This document shows positions 44,378-53,861 of a DNA stretch of 64,000 nt, in pieces; position 1 is the stretch's first letter; every line of letters begins with the position of its first letter. Origin of the DNA: Firmicutes bacterium UBA3572. GTDB taxonomy: Bacteria; Bacillota; Desulfotomaculia; Desulfotomaculales; Desulforudaceae. Below the pieces are notes generated by a model, which was not told where the DNA came from, did no database searches, and worked only from the letters and a program-made list of their open reading frames with translations. The position numbers and the translations under genes are program-made. The stretch is from the NCBI GenBank assembly GCA_002375985.1, contig DFNH01000016.1, positions 86,301 to 150,300 of the forward strand, in the 5' to 3' direction.

Positions 44378-45256
44378 TTGCTGCGAAGCATGACCGGCTA
44401 TGGCCGCGGTGAAGCGCGGTACGCCCAGAAAAGGTTCGTGTTAGAAGTGAGGTCGATTAACCACCGCTTCCGGGAAGTGGTGGTGCGGCTTCCCCGGTCT
44501 ATGGCCGCGTTGGAAGACCGGATGCGGAAATCCGTTCAAGAATACGTATCCAGGGGGCGGGTTGACGTTTTTTGTACCGTGGAAGAGGGCGAAGGATGCG
44601 GCCACACGGTAAAAGTTGACAAGACACTGGCCGTCGCTTATTATAAGGCAATGGCAGAAATAAGGGATTATTTGGGCCTTACAGGCGAAATCCGTATTGA
44701 ACACATCATATCCCAGCCGGGCTTGTTGCTCGTGGAGGACGCCGGTGAGGACCCCGAAGAATGGTGGCCGGCGGTGGCGGAGGCACTGGGACAGGCCTGT
44801 CGCGGTTTGGTAGCCATGCGGGAAACGGAGGGCGCGGCCCTGCGGGCTTCCTTGGCCGAGAAGGTGTCTTATCTGGAGGGCTTGGTCAGGGAGATTTCCT
44901 TGCGGGTTCCCGATATGGTTCTTGCTTATCAGGAAAGATTAAGCCGCCGGATCGCCGAATTGACCGGAGGACCGTTGGTCGACCCGGCGCGTCTAGCCCA
45001 GGAGGTGGCCTTTTTCGCGGAACGAGCGGACATCTCGGAGGAACTGGTGCGGCTAAATAGTCATCTGGCACAGTTTTTGGGTTTGCTGGACGGCGAAGGG
45101 GCGGTGGGCCGGAAGATGGATTTTTTGATCCAGGAAATGTACCGCGAGGTTAATACCATCGGGGCCAAGGCACAGGATGAGCTTATTACCGGACGGGTGG
45201 TTGAGTTCAAAGGCGAGCTGGAAAAAATGCGTGAACAGGTCCAAAATATCGAATGA
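44378..45256 (+). CDS. yicC: YicC/YloC family endoribonuclease
   Basis: A 292-residue protein with the family start LLRSMTGYGRGEA, the VEVRSINHRFRE-like stretch near residue 30, and the DUF1732 C-terminus (EMYREVNTIGAKAQDELITGRVVEFKGELEKMREQVQNIE region). Members act in RNA decay. TTG 44378 gives the usual N-terminus and has AGGTGG upstream; ATG 44390 is the alternative. First gene of the conserved yicC-remA-gmk-rpoZ run. Confidence 0.93.
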   Translation: MLRSMTGYGRGEARYAQKRFVLEVRSINHRFREVVVRLPRSMAALEDRMRKSVQEYVSRGRVDVFCTVEEGEGCGHTVKVDKTLAVAYYKAMAEIRDYLGLTGEIRIEHIISQPGLLLVEDAGEDPEEWWPAVAEALGQACRGLVAMRETEGAALRASLAEKVSYLEGLVREISLRVPDMVLAYQERLSRRIAELTGGPLVDPARLAQEVAFFAERADISEELVRLNSHLAQFLGLLDGEGAVGRKMDFLIQEMYREVNTIGAKAQDELITGRVVEFKGELEKMREQVQNIE

Positions 45257-45279
45257 ATTAGGATAGGAGGTTTTTGTTC

Positions 45280-45570
45280 TTGGATATCAGGTTGATTAAC
45301 ATCGGTTTCGGCAACATCGTTTCGGCAAACCGTATCGTGGCCATTGTGAGCCCGGAGTCAGCCCCGATAAAAAGGATGATCACCGAGGCTCGGGACCGCG
45401 GGATGTTGATTGACGCCACCTACGGGCGCCGGACACGCGCGGTGATTATCACCGACAGCGACCACGTCATTCTTTCGGCCGTACAGCCTGAGACCGTCGC
45501 GCACAGATTGGTGAGCAAGCTGGAGCAGTCCCAACCCCAACAGCATCAGGGTGACGACGCCAAGGTTTAG
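45280..45570 (+). CDS. remA: RemA-type DNA-binding regulator (DUF370)
   Basis: A 96-residue protein almost identical in pattern to Bacillus RemA: INIGFGNIVSANRIVAIVSP, APIKRMITEARDRGMLIDAT, YGRRTRAVIITDSDHVILS. RemA activates matrix and osmoprotection genes in Bacillus by ring-like DNA binding. TTG 45280 is chosen over TTG 45274 because AGGAGG lies 8 bases before it. Between yicC and gmk, the classic position. Confidence 0.95.
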   Translation: MDIRLINIGFGNIVSANRIVAIVSPESAPIKRMITEARDRGMLIDATYGRRTRAVIITDSDHVILSAVQPETVAHRLVSKLEQSQPQQHQGDDAKV

Positions 45571-45585
45571 GGGGGTACGCACGGA

Positions 45586-46182
45586 GTGCGAGGACTGCTG
45601 TTGGTGCTTTCAGGCCCCTCCGGTGTCGGCAAAGGTACCATCTGCCAGGCCTTATGCCAGCGCCATAATCGCATCGCCGTTTCGGTTTCGGCCACTACCC
45701 GGGCACCGCGTCCGGGAGAAACCGACGGCGTCCACTATTTTTTTGTCAGTCGGGAACGGTTTCGGACGATGATCGAGCGGAACGAACTGCTGGAATGGGC
45801 ACAAGTGTACCAAGATTTTTACGGTACACCGCGCGCTCCGGTCGCCCGGTCGCTTGCCGAGGGGCGGGACGTCGTCCTGGAGATTGATGTGCAGGGGGCG
45901 TTGCAGGTCAAGGAAAAACTGCCCGCCGCAGTGCTGGTTTTCATTTATCCCCCCTCTCTGGAAGAGCTGGAGCGGCGGCTTCGCCGGCGGGGTACCGATG
46001 CCGAAGAACGGATTGCGAGGCGCCTGGAATGGGCCCGGTCCGAGCTTGAGGCCATGCCCAAGTACGACTACGTGGTGGTCAACGACCGGGTTGAGGCTGC
46101 GGTGGCCAAGATTGAAGCCATCATGGTGGCCGAAAAGTGCCGGCCGGTTTACTTTACCGCGCAAGGCGGCAAGACCAGTTAA
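45586..46182 (+). CDS. gmk: Guanylate kinase
   Basis: Phosphorylates GMP to GDP. P-loop GPSGVGKGT near residues 9-17, the SATTRAPRPGETDGVHYFFV GMP-binding segment, VLEIDVQGALQV and the RRRGTDAEERIARRL lid. 198 residues, GTG start after GGGGGG. It overlaps nothing and lies 15 bases after remA. It works downstream of guaA and hpt in this window. Confidence 0.96.
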   Translation: MRGLLLVLSGPSGVGKGTICQALCQRHNRIAVSVSATTRAPRPGETDGVHYFFVSRERFRTMIERNELLEWAQVYQDFYGTPRAPVARSLAEGRDVVLEIDVQGALQVKEKLPAAVLVFIYPPSLEELERRLRRRGTDAEERIARRLEWARSELEAMPKYDYVVVNDRVEAAVAKIEAIMVAEKCRPVYFTAQGGKTS

Positions 46183-46238
46183 ATGCTGCGAAAGCGAAAC
46201 ACTATTAAACGAAGCATAGTGAGGAGAGTGGTTACCCA

Positions 46239-46448
46239 ATGCTGAACCGACCATCTTTGGATGAGCTGGTGAAGAAGGCGGACAGCCGTTACGCCCTGGT
46301 GGTGGCCTCGGCTAAGCGGGCCCGCATCCTCACCGAGAAAAACCAGCAGGGAGTGGTCGGATCCAGCGCGAAACCGGTTACCCAGGCGCTGGAGGAGATC
46401 GCTGCGGGTAAGGTCAAGTTCCGGTCAAGAAAAACTGGATTAAAGTAA
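46239..46448 (+). CDS. rpoZ: RNA polymerase omega subunit
   Basis: A 69-residue protein with the family start MLNRPSLDELVKKADSRYALVVASAKRAR and the KPVTQALEEIAAGKV stretch. It stabilises RNA polymerase assembly. The GAGGAGAG site precedes the ATG. Between gmk and coaBC, the common Firmicute order. Confidence 0.96.
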   Translation: MLNRPSLDELVKKADSRYALVVASAKRARILTEKNQQGVVGSSAKPVTQALEEIAAGKVKFRSRKTGLK

Positions 46449-46523
46449 GACGGGTGACTGGTAGCCGTCGGCCGTGATGGGTTGAGTTTGCGGCGACCGG
46501 AAGCGAAACGGGGGACAGCACCT

Positions 46524-47738
46524 TTGCTGGGTGGTAAAAAAGTTGTTCTGGGAGTAACGGGAAGCATCGCCGCCTATAAGGCAGCAGACATTGCGGGCCA
46601 ACTGGTCAGACACGGGGTGGAAGTGCACGTGGTGATGACCCGGGCGGCCCGCGAATTTATCTCCGCCCTGACGCTGGAGACCATCACCGGTAACCCGGTA
46701 AACACCGAAATGTTTTCCGGACGCCCGGGAGCCGGGACTCTCGCGCACCTTGACCTGGCCCGGATGGCCGATTTGCTGCTTGTCGCGCCGGCGACGGCGA
46801 ACGTGATTGGTAAGGTCGCTGCCGGACTGGCCGATGACCTCCTGTCTACCCTCGTCCTGGCCTTTCGGGGCCCGGTGTTGTTTTGTCCGGCCATGAACCC
46901 GGGTATGTACGGAAATCCCCTGGTGCAGCGCAACATCGAGGCGCTTCGGGCGGCCGGATATCATTTTTGCGGTCCGGAAACGGGCCGGGTGGCTTGCGGC
47001 GAGGAAGGCCGGGGGCGTTTGGCCGGAGTAGAGGCCATCCTGGACCGTGTCCGGGCGTTGGTGTCCACGGAACGCGACCTTGATGGTTCCACGGTGTTGG
47101 TGACCGCCGGGCCGACCCGGGAACCGCTTGACCCGGTCCGCTACCTGACCAACCGCAGTTCCGGGCGGATGGGTTATGCGGTGGCGCGGGCCGCCCGGGA
47201 TCGGGGGGCCCGCGTGGTGTTGGTCAGCGGACCAACCGTCTTGCCGGCTCCGGATGGGGTCGAGCTGATTCCAGTGGTTACCGCGGCGGAGATGGCGGCG
47301 GCCGTTAAACGGTATTTTCCGGAAAGTGATGTGCTGGTTATGGCCGCAGCGGTGGCCGATTATCGTCCGGCGACCGTGGCTCAAGAGAAAATGAAAAAGG
47401 GAGTCGGGCGGCTGACCTTGGAATTGGTGCCCAACGAAGATATTCTGAGCTATGCCGGCCGAACAAAAAGACCAGGTCAAGTGGTAGTCGGCTTTGCGGC
47501 CGAAACCGGTGACCCCAGGACACACGCTCTGGAAAAGGCCCGGAGGAAAGGGGCCGACTTAATGGTCGGTAACGATATTACGCTGCCGGGCGCCGGATTT
47601 GATGTGGAGACAAACGAGGTGGTGCTGGTATTTCCAGACGGTCGGACGGTTCCGTTACCTCGGATGGACAAGTACCAGTTGGCCTGTCGTCTCCTGGACG
47701 AAATACGGATTATCAGGGGTGAGGTCTCCGGTGCCTGA
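46524..47738 (+). CDS. coaBC: Bifunctional phosphopantothenoylcysteine decarboxylase / synthetase
   Basis: Two steps of coenzyme A synthesis. The N-terminal flavin-dependent CoaC domain has VTGSIAAYKAAD, the active-site His in LAHLDLARMADLLLVAPATAN and the PAMNPGMY motif. The CoaB domain begins near residue 185 (VLVTAGPTREPLDPVRYLTNRSSG) and contains MAAAVADYRP and KK-rich substrate contacts. 404 residues from TTG 46524, with GGGGGA 8 bases upstream. It overlaps priA by 8 bases. Confidence 0.94.
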   Translation: MLGGKKVVLGVTGSIAAYKAADIAGQLVRHGVEVHVVMTRAAREFISALTLETITGNPVNTEMFSGRPGAGTLAHLDLARMADLLLVAPATANVIGKVAAGLADDLLSTLVLAFRGPVLFCPAMNPGMYGNPLVQRNIEALRAAGYHFCGPETGRVACGEEGRGRLAGVEAILDRVRALVSTERDLDGSTVLVTAGPTREPLDPVRYLTNRSSGRMGYAVARAARDRGARVVLVSGPTVLPAPDGVELIPVVTAAEMAAAVKRYFPESDVLVMAAAVADYRPATVAQEKMKKGVGRLTLELVPNEDILSYAGRTKRPGQVVVGFAAETGDPRTHALEKARRKGADLMVGNDITLPGAGFDVETNEVVLVFPDGRTVPLPRMDKYQLACRLLDEIRIIRGEVSGA

Positions 47739-49926
47739 TGAGTACCCGTATGCCGAGATTGTGGTAGACCTCCCGCTGGCACGTGTCGATCAAGTATACC
47801 ATTACCGTATTCCTAAACACCTGCGGACCGAGCTTTGCGCGGGAGCGCGCGTACTGGTTCCCTTCGGGCGGCGGGAACTGCCCGGGTACGTGGTGGGATT
47901 TCGGGCGCACGCGGCGGTGACTCCCGTTAAAGACATCGCCGGCATACTGGACGCCAACCCGGCGTTTACCCCTGAGCTTTATGCTTTGGCCCGGTGGATG
48001 GCCGGGCGCTACCTGTGTACTACGGCCCAGGCGTTGCAGTGTATTGTCGCGCCTGCGCGTCAAAGCCGACCGCGTTTTGAAGAAGGGGTATGGGCCGTAC
48101 CCACGGCGGTGAGCGATGAAACCGCTCTCACGCCTAAACAGCGCCAGGTCTGGCTGGCGGCCCTGGAGCATCCGGGCCTTTCTCGGGCGCAGCTCGCCTT
48201 GCTGGCCGGGGTCACCCCCGGGGTGGTGAGCCGGTTGTTGGCTAAGGGGGTCTTGACTGCGGCACGACACACCGTGATCCGTGATCCCTATCCCCAGGCG
48301 GCGGTCGGCGCTGAATTGCCCCGACTCACCGGGGAGCAGTTGACCGCCTTGGAGACGATTAAGCGCGGGTTGGATTCCGGACGGCGGGAGATTTACCTGC
48401 TGCACGGAATTACGGGGAGCGGTAAAACCGAGATTTACCTGCGTGCGGCGGCTGAGGCCCTGGCCCGCGGCCGTGAGGCTTTAGTGTTGGTGCCCGAAAT
48501 CACCTTGGCTTCCCAGTTAGTGCGCCAGTTTAAGGCCCGTTTCGGCAGCTTGGTGGCCGTGTTGCATTCGGGTTTAGGAACCGGCGAGCGGTACGACGAA
48601 TGGCAGCGGATCTTTCGTGGAGAGGCACCGTTGGTGGTTGGAACGCGTTCGGCTGTTTTTGCCCCGCTACGGAACATTGGCCTGATTGTGCTTGACGAGG
48701 AGCACGACGGCAGTTATAAACAGGATGAGAACCCGCGCTACGCGGCCGGGGAGGTAGCGCGGGCGCGGGCGCTACTTTCCAAAGCGGTGGTGCTGCTGGG
48801 ATCGGCGACTCCCGCCTTACGCACTTACGCCGGCGCCTTAACCGGAGAACACTGCCGGTTGGTGCGGCTCACGAAGCGGGTGGACGGTCGAACCCTCCCC
48901 AAAGTCAAGCTGGTGGACCTGCGGGAGGAGCTCCTGGCCGGGAACCGGCATGTCTTCAGCCGGTACCTTGCGGACAAAATAAACGAGAGGCTTGGCAAAG
49001 GTCAGCAGGTGATTCTATTTCTCAACCGGCGGGGATATATGACGGTTGTGCTTTGCCGGTCCTGCGGCCGGCCGCTCTGTTGCACTCACTGCGCCATCAG
49101 CCTGACCCGCCACAATGACGGGTTCCTGCGTTGTCACTATTGTGGTTACCGGAGACCGCTGCCGCAGAGGTGTCCGGACTGCGGAAGTACTGAATTGGTC
49201 GGCTTCGGGACCGGCACGCAGCGACTTGAGGAGGAAACGCGGCGCCTCTTTCCGCAGGCACGTGTGCTGCGGCTGGACAGCGATACCGTAGCGCGCAAAC
49301 GGACGCAGGACCGGGTACTGGCGGCTTTTCGCGAGGGAGACGCGGACATTCTGATCGGCACCCAGATGATCGCCAAGGGCCTGGACTTGCCCGGGGTGAC
49401 CTTGGTGGGTGTAGTTGATGCCGACACCACTCTTGTGCTGCCGGACTATCAGGCGGCGGAGCGTACCTTTCAGCTGATTACCCAGGTAGCCGGCCGCGCC
49501 GGGCGCGGTCCGGTTCCTGGTGAGGTGGTGGTGCAGACGCATCGCCCAGAGCATTACAGCATACAGGCGGCCGTGCGTCAGGATTATCAGCGGTTTTTCT
49601 TTCAGGAAATGCGCTTGCGCCGTGCACTCGGCTATCCGCCGTTTTCGGTGTTGGCCCAGGTGATTCTGAGGGGGAGACAGGAGGAGCGGGTGGAACAAGC
49701 GGCCCGTGCCTTCCGGGATCTGTTGGTGGCGGCCGGGGACGGTTCGGTCCAGGTTATGGGACCGGCTCCACCACCGGTGGTCAAGATCAAGGACCACTTC
49801 CGCCGACAACTGCTTTTGAAATCGCCCAAGCGGAAGGCGTTACACACCTTATTGCAGGTGGTGCGGGACCGGTTTGACACCGATTACCGGGGCCGGGTTA
49901 CGGTGAGCGTTGATATCAATCCATAG
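47731..49926 (+). CDS. priA: Primosomal replication restart helicase PriA
   Basis: Rebuilds stalled forks and reloads the replicative helicase. It has the N-terminal 3'-DNA-binding domain (VVDLPLARVDQVYHYRIP), Walker A LHGITGSGKTEIYL and the DEEHD box in LIVLDEEHDGSYKQDENPRY. The zinc-binding insert contains paired CxxC motifs (CRSCGRPLCCTHC, CHYCGYRRPLPQRCPDC). Helicase motifs QMIAKGLDLPGV and QVAGRAGRG follow. 731 residues from GTG 47731. Overlaps coaBC. Confidence 0.95.
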   Translation: MPDEYPYAEIVVDLPLARVDQVYHYRIPKHLRTELCAGARVLVPFGRRELPGYVVGFRAHAAVTPVKDIAGILDANPAFTPELYALARWMAGRYLCTTAQALQCIVAPARQSRPRFEEGVWAVPTAVSDETALTPKQRQVWLAALEHPGLSRAQLALLAGVTPGVVSRLLAKGVLTAARHTVIRDPYPQAAVGAELPRLTGEQLTALETIKRGLDSGRREIYLLHGITGSGKTEIYLRAAAEALARGREALVLVPEITLASQLVRQFKARFGSLVAVLHSGLGTGERYDEWQRIFRGEAPLVVGTRSAVFAPLRNIGLIVLDEEHDGSYKQDENPRYAAGEVARARALLSKAVVLLGSATPALRTYAGALTGEHCRLVRLTKRVDGRTLPKVKLVDLREELLAGNRHVFSRYLADKINERLGKGQQVILFLNRRGYMTVVLCRSCGRPLCCTHCAISLTRHNDGFLRCHYCGYRRPLPQRCPDCGSTELVGFGTGTQRLEEETRRLFPQARVLRLDSDTVARKRTQDRVLAAFREGDADILIGTQMIAKGLDLPGVTLVGVVDADTTLVLPDYQAAERTFQLITQVAGRAGRGPVPGEVVVQTHRPEHYSIQAAVRQDYQRFFFQEMRLRRALGYPPFSVLAQVILRGRQEERVEQAARAFRDLLVAAGDGSVQVMGPAPPPVVKIKDHFRRQLLLKSPKRKALHTLLQVVRDRFDTDYRGRVTVSVDINP

Positions 49927-49955
49927 TGTGTGATTTTTGGATAGGAGTGTGGGGC

Positions 49956-50414
49956 TTGGCTGTTTACCAGATTGTCCGGCATCCTGATCCCGTGCTGCGG
50001 GAGAAAGCCCAGGAGGTCCGGAAGATTACTCCCCAGATTCGGAGGTTGGTGGCCAACATGGTGGACACCATGTACGATGCGTCCGGGGTGGGGCTGGCTG
50101 CCCCTCAGATCGGTGTTTCCAAGCGGGTGGTGGTAATCGACCCCGGGAACAACCTGATCGTACTGATTAACCCGGAAATCGTCAGCCTGGAGGGTGTTCC
50201 GGAGCTGGGCGAGGAAGGCTGCCTCAGTATTCCCGGTGTTTGGGGACAGGTGGAGCGGGTGCCGCGGGTAAAAGTGCGCGGTTATAACTTAGAGGGGAAA
50301 CCGGTGGCGTATACGGCCGAGGGTTTGGCGGCCCGGGCTTTTCAACACGAGATCGATCACCTGGATGGAATTTTGTTTCTCGACCGTGCCGTCCGCATTT
50401 ACAAGAAGGAGTGA
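49956..50414 (+). CDS. def: Peptide deformylase
   Basis: Removes formyl groups from nascent proteins. The three family motifs are present: GVGLAAPQIG, EEGCLSIPGV with the metal Cys, and FQHEIDHLDG with the metal histidines. 152 residues. TTG 49956 gives the usual AVYQIVRHPDPVL start and has GGAG about 9 bases upstream. Next to fmt, which adds the formyl group to initiator tRNA. Confidence 0.95.
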   Translation: MAVYQIVRHPDPVLREKAQEVRKITPQIRRLVANMVDTMYDASGVGLAAPQIGVSKRVVVIDPGNNLIVLINPEIVSLEGVPELGEEGCLSIPGVWGQVERVPRVKVRGYNLEGKPVAYTAEGLAARAFQHEIDHLDGILFLDRAVRIYKKE

Positions 50415-50429
50415 ACCAGTTTCCGGAAT

Positions 50430-51368
50430 TTGCGTGTAGTCTACATGGGGACACCGGCATTCGCCGTTCCGGCACTCCGGGGCTTGGTAGAGGCCGGCTA
50501 TCCGGTGGTGGGTGTGGTCACCCAGCCTGACCGGCCGCGGGGCCGGAAGCGGACGCGCGTGCCCAGTCCGGTGAAACAATACAGCCTCGATCGGGGGTTG
50601 GAGGTGTGGCAGCCGCTCAAGCTTACCGATCCCTCCTTCATCGGGTTGCTGCGGAACATTGCCCCGGACGTGATTGTGGTGGTGGCCTACGGCCGGATTC
50701 TGCCGCCCGCCGTCCTGCAGATTCCGCGCTTGGGGTGCATCAATGTGCATGCTTCGCTGCTGCCCCGTTACCGGGGTGCGGCGCCGATTCACTGGGCGAT
50801 AATAAACGGTGAGGCCGAAACCGGGGTGACCACCATGTTGATGGACGAGGGATTGGATACCGGTCCCGTTTTACTGCAGCAAAGCATTCCAATCGGGCCG
50901 GACGACAATATGGGACTGGTGCACGACCGCTTGGCCCGACTTGGTGCTACGGTACTGGTGGAGACTCTGGACCGGTTGGGTGGTGGCAGGCTTAAAGCCC
51001 GGCCTCAGGAAGAGGCTTTGGCGACCTATGCCCCGCCGATTCGCCGGGAACACGAGCTGGTGGTTTGGGCACGAACGGCGGTGGAGATCAAAAACCAGGT
51101 TCGTGGTCTGGACCCGTGGCCCGGTGCTTTTACCCTGCTTGACGGACGGGAAATGAAGCTCTGGCGGGCCGAGGTCGTTGATCGGACAGATGGGAGTGGG
51201 AAGCCGGGGCAAGTGCTTAGTGCCGACCCCACACAAGGGCTGGTGGTAGGTACTGGCCGGGGAGCCTTGCGGATCTGCGAGTTACAGCCGGCCGGGGGCA
51301 GGCGGATGCCGGCCGCCGACTTTCTGCGCGGCCACCCGTTGCCGGAGGGCATTGTGTTTGGCAAGTGA
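50430..51368 (+). CDS. fmt: Methionyl-tRNA formyltransferase
   Basis: Formylates initiator Met-tRNA. The N-terminal VVYMGTPAFAVPALR, the catalytic segment NVHASLLPRYRGAAPIHWAI and the late MDEGLDTGPVL are typical; the C-terminal OB-like domain binds tRNA. 312 residues. TTG 50430 is used because the family begins there, although its ribosome site (CCGGAA) is weak. Follows def by 15 bases. Confidence 0.94.
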   Translation: MRVVYMGTPAFAVPALRGLVEAGYPVVGVVTQPDRPRGRKRTRVPSPVKQYSLDRGLEVWQPLKLTDPSFIGLLRNIAPDVIVVVAYGRILPPAVLQIPRLGCINVHASLLPRYRGAAPIHWAIINGEAETGVTTMLMDEGLDTGPVLLQQSIPIGPDDNMGLVHDRLARLGATVLVETLDRLGGGRLKARPQEEALATYAPPIRREHELVVWARTAVEIKNQVRGLDPWPGAFTLLDGREMKLWRAEVVDRTDGSGKPGQVLSADPTQGLVVGTGRGALRICELQPAGGRRMPAADFLRGHPLPEGIVFGK

Positions 51369-51436
51369 AGGAACACCGTGTAAGGCGGCGAAAGACGGGA
51401 GACGGGTGGCGGGAACTAAAACAGCGAGGGGATTAA

Positions 51437-52795
51437 ATGACACCAATAACTGCTCGTGAGATCGCCCTGCACGTTTTAAAGGCCGTGGAGGCCGATGGGG
51501 CATACGCTAACCTGGCCCTCAATCGGGCCCTGGAGGAGTACCGCCCCACTAAACTCGACCGGGCCTTCGCCACGGAATTGGCTTACGGCACGCTACGCAC
51601 CCTGAACACCCTGGACTGGATCACGGCGCGTTACCTGAAGCAGCCTTTGAGCGCCCAGACCGTATGGATCCGGAATATCTTACGGCTGGGAGTTTACCAG
51701 CTCTTTTACATGGATAAGGTGCCGCCGGGGGCCGCCTGTAATGAAGCCGTGGAACTGGCCAAGAAGTTCGGCACTCCGGGCGCGGCCCGGTTTGTGAACG
51801 GGGTGCTGCGCAACATCGTCCGGCAAAAGGACCAGATAGTGTTTCCGGCGTTTGAAGACGACCCCGTGGCGCACATCAGTCTGAAGTACTCTCATCCAAC
51901 CTGGTTGGTCGAACGGTGGCTGACCGAATTCGGGCCCGAAAACACCATAGCCCTGTGTCGGGCAAATAATACCATACCGCCAAATACCGTGCGGACGAAT
52001 ACCTTAAAGACCAGCCGGGAGGCGCTGGCGGCAAGGTTGGCGCGGGAGGGGCTTACCGTCCGTAAAACGGATTTTGCTCCCGACGGCTTGCAAATAGACG
52101 GGTTTCTTTCCATCCGGTCCCTGTCGGCATTTCAGGAGGGGCTGTTTCAGATTCAGGACGAAAGTTCCATGCTGGTGGCCCACACCGTCAACCCGGCCCA
52201 CGGAGCGCGGGTTTTGGACACCTGCAGTGCCCCGGGCGGTAAAACGACCCATATGGCGCAACTGATGCAGAATGAAGGTATCGTCCGGGCCTTGGATATT
52301 CACCCGCATAAGCTGGATCTGGTGGCCGAGAACTGTCGCCGGCTTGGAATTACCAACGTGGAGACGACACTGATGGACGCCCGTGATCTTCCCGGTCCTT
52401 TCGCGGGTTGGGCGGACTACGTGCTGGTCGATGCGCCTTGTTCGGGCCTGGGGGTCCTGAGACGGCGGCCGGACGCCCGCTGGCGCAAAGAGCCCGGTCA
52501 GATCTCGGGTCTGGTGCGCCTTCAGGAGTCTATATTGGCCGGGGCCGCCCAGTGTGTCCGCCCTGGAGGGGTGCTGGTTTACAGCACGTGTACCATCACC
52601 TACGAGGAAAACCTTGGGCAGGTGCAGGGCTTTTTGGCGCATCATCCAGAGTTTGCGCTTGAGGATTTGCGCCCGTTTTTGCCCGCCGGGCTGGGGGAGG
52701 GGCAAATGGCCCAGGGTTATTTGGAAATCTACCCCCATACCCACACAATGATGGACGGTTTCTTTATCGCGCGTATGCGGCGCAAGCAGATGTAA
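51437..52795 (+). CDS. rsmB: 16S rRNA (cytosine-967-C5) methyltransferase
   Basis: Methylates C967 of 16S rRNA. It has an N-terminal NusB-like RNA-binding domain (about residues 1-140; AREIALHVLKAVEADGAYAN) and a Rossmann methyltransferase domain. That domain carries VLDTCSAPGGKTTHMAQL, the VDAPCSGLGVLRRRPDARW motif with one catalytic Cys and VYSTCTITYEEN with the other. 452 residues, ATG start after GAGGGG. Part of the def-fmt-rsmB-rlmN run. Confidence 0.95.
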   Translation: MTPITAREIALHVLKAVEADGAYANLALNRALEEYRPTKLDRAFATELAYGTLRTLNTLDWITARYLKQPLSAQTVWIRNILRLGVYQLFYMDKVPPGAACNEAVELAKKFGTPGAARFVNGVLRNIVRQKDQIVFPAFEDDPVAHISLKYSHPTWLVERWLTEFGPENTIALCRANNTIPPNTVRTNTLKTSREALAARLAREGLTVRKTDFAPDGLQIDGFLSIRSLSAFQEGLFQIQDESSMLVAHTVNPAHGARVLDTCSAPGGKTTHMAQLMQNEGIVRALDIHPHKLDLVAENCRRLGITNVETTLMDARDLPGPFAGWADYVLVDAPCSGLGVLRRRPDARWRKEPGQISGLVRLQESILAGAAQCVRPGGVLVYSTCTITYEENLGQVQGFLAHHPEFALEDLRPFLPAGLGEGQMAQGYLEIYPHTHTMMDGFFIARMRRKQM

Positions 52796-52816
52796 GCGCG
52801 ATTGAGGTGAAACGGG

Positions 52817-53854
52817 ATCGTTGACCTGAAGGATCTTACACTGGCCGAACTTGAGGCGCTGACAAAGGGCTATGGCCAACCCCGTTACCGGGCCCGTCAG
52901 CTGGCCGAGTGGGTTTTTAAAAAAGGAGTCTATTCCTTTGCGGAAATGACTAACCTGCCCGCCGCTTTTCGGGCACAACTGGCCGGCGAAGCCTGCATTG
53001 GCCGCCTGGGAGTTGTTGGTTGCCGCGTGTCGGCGGCCGGAGATACCACCAAGTACCTGCTGGGCCTTGCCGACGGCCAAAGCGTGGAAACGGTGCTACT
53101 GCGCCACGATTACGGCCAGACGGTTTGTGTGTCTACACAGGTCGGTTGCCGCATGGGTTGTCGCTTTTGCGCTTCGGGAGCAGAGGGCTGGGTCCGGCAC
53201 CTCCGGTCCGGGGAGATTTACGAGCAGGTCTTGGTCGCGGGGCGGTTAAGCGGCGTACCGGTTACGCACATTGTGATTATGGGTATGGGAGAGCCCCTGG
53301 ATAACTATCACCATACCGTGGCGTTCATTGAGAACATAAGCGCGCCGTACGGTCTACATATCAGCCAGCGCCGGATCACTCTGTCCACCTGCGGCCTGGT
53401 ACCCCGGATTCGGGACTTGGCCCAAAGAGGTTACGGGTTGACCTTAGCGGTATCCTTGCACGCACCGAATAACCGGTTGCGTAACCAGCTGGCACCCATA
53501 AACCGCAAACACCCGCTGGAAGAGTTGATTCCGGCCTGTGCCGATTACGCGGTGCGTACCGGACGACGGGTTTCCTTTGAATACGTCCTTCTGGCCGGGG
53601 TAAACGACACACCCGCTCTGGCCGCCGAACTGGCGGAGCTCCTGGCCGGTGTGCACGGCCACGTGAATTTGATCCCGGCCAACCCGGTTCCCGAATGTGG
53701 TTTTAAGGCGCCGACACCCGCGGCCGTGCGGAATTTTCGGCAGGTCTTGGAGCGGCGGGGCATTCCGGTCTCGGTGCGCCGGGAAATGGGTGCCGATATC
53801 GGTGCAGCCTGCGGTCAGTTGCGGCGCCGCCGCCCCAGGGGGCACAAGGAGTGA
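52817..53854 (+). CDS. rlmN: Dual-specificity 23S rRNA/tRNA adenine-C2 methyltransferase RlmN, atypical start codon
   Basis: Radical SAM methyltransferase acting on A2503 of 23S rRNA. The CxxxCxxC motif is CRMGCRFC, followed by ASGAEGWVR, MGMGEPLDNY, ITLSTCGLVPRI and a late GADIGAACGQL Cys. The conserved N-terminus VDLKDLTLAELEAL and YRARQLAEWVF requires translation from before 52830. The in-frame stop TGA at 52808-52810 leaves only ATC (52817), GTT (52820) or CTG (52826) as starts. GAGGTG at 52804-52809 is spaced 7 bases from the ATC. The first ATG (52946) would cut 43 conserved residues. 345 residues from ATC. Confidence 0.88.
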   Translation: MVDLKDLTLAELEALTKGYGQPRYRARQLAEWVFKKGVYSFAEMTNLPAAFRAQLAGEACIGRLGVVGCRVSAAGDTTKYLLGLADGQSVETVLLRHDYGQTVCVSTQVGCRMGCRFCASGAEGWVRHLRSGEIYEQVLVAGRLSGVPVTHIVIMGMGEPLDNYHHTVAFIENISAPYGLHISQRRITLSTCGLVPRIRDLAQRGYGLTLAVSLHAPNNRLRNQLAPINRKHPLEELIPACADYAVRTGRRVSFEYVLLAGVNDTPALAAELAELLAGVHGHVNLIPANPVPECGFKAPTPAAVRNFRQVLERRGIPVSVRREMGADIGAACGQLRRRRPRGHKE

Positions 53855-53861
53855 GAGCAAT

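Noticed and set aside
52808..52810. UGA before rlmN as a second selenocysteine codon
   Set aside because: It precedes the conserved protein start, no cysteine is expected there, and there is no family sequence upstream in that frame.
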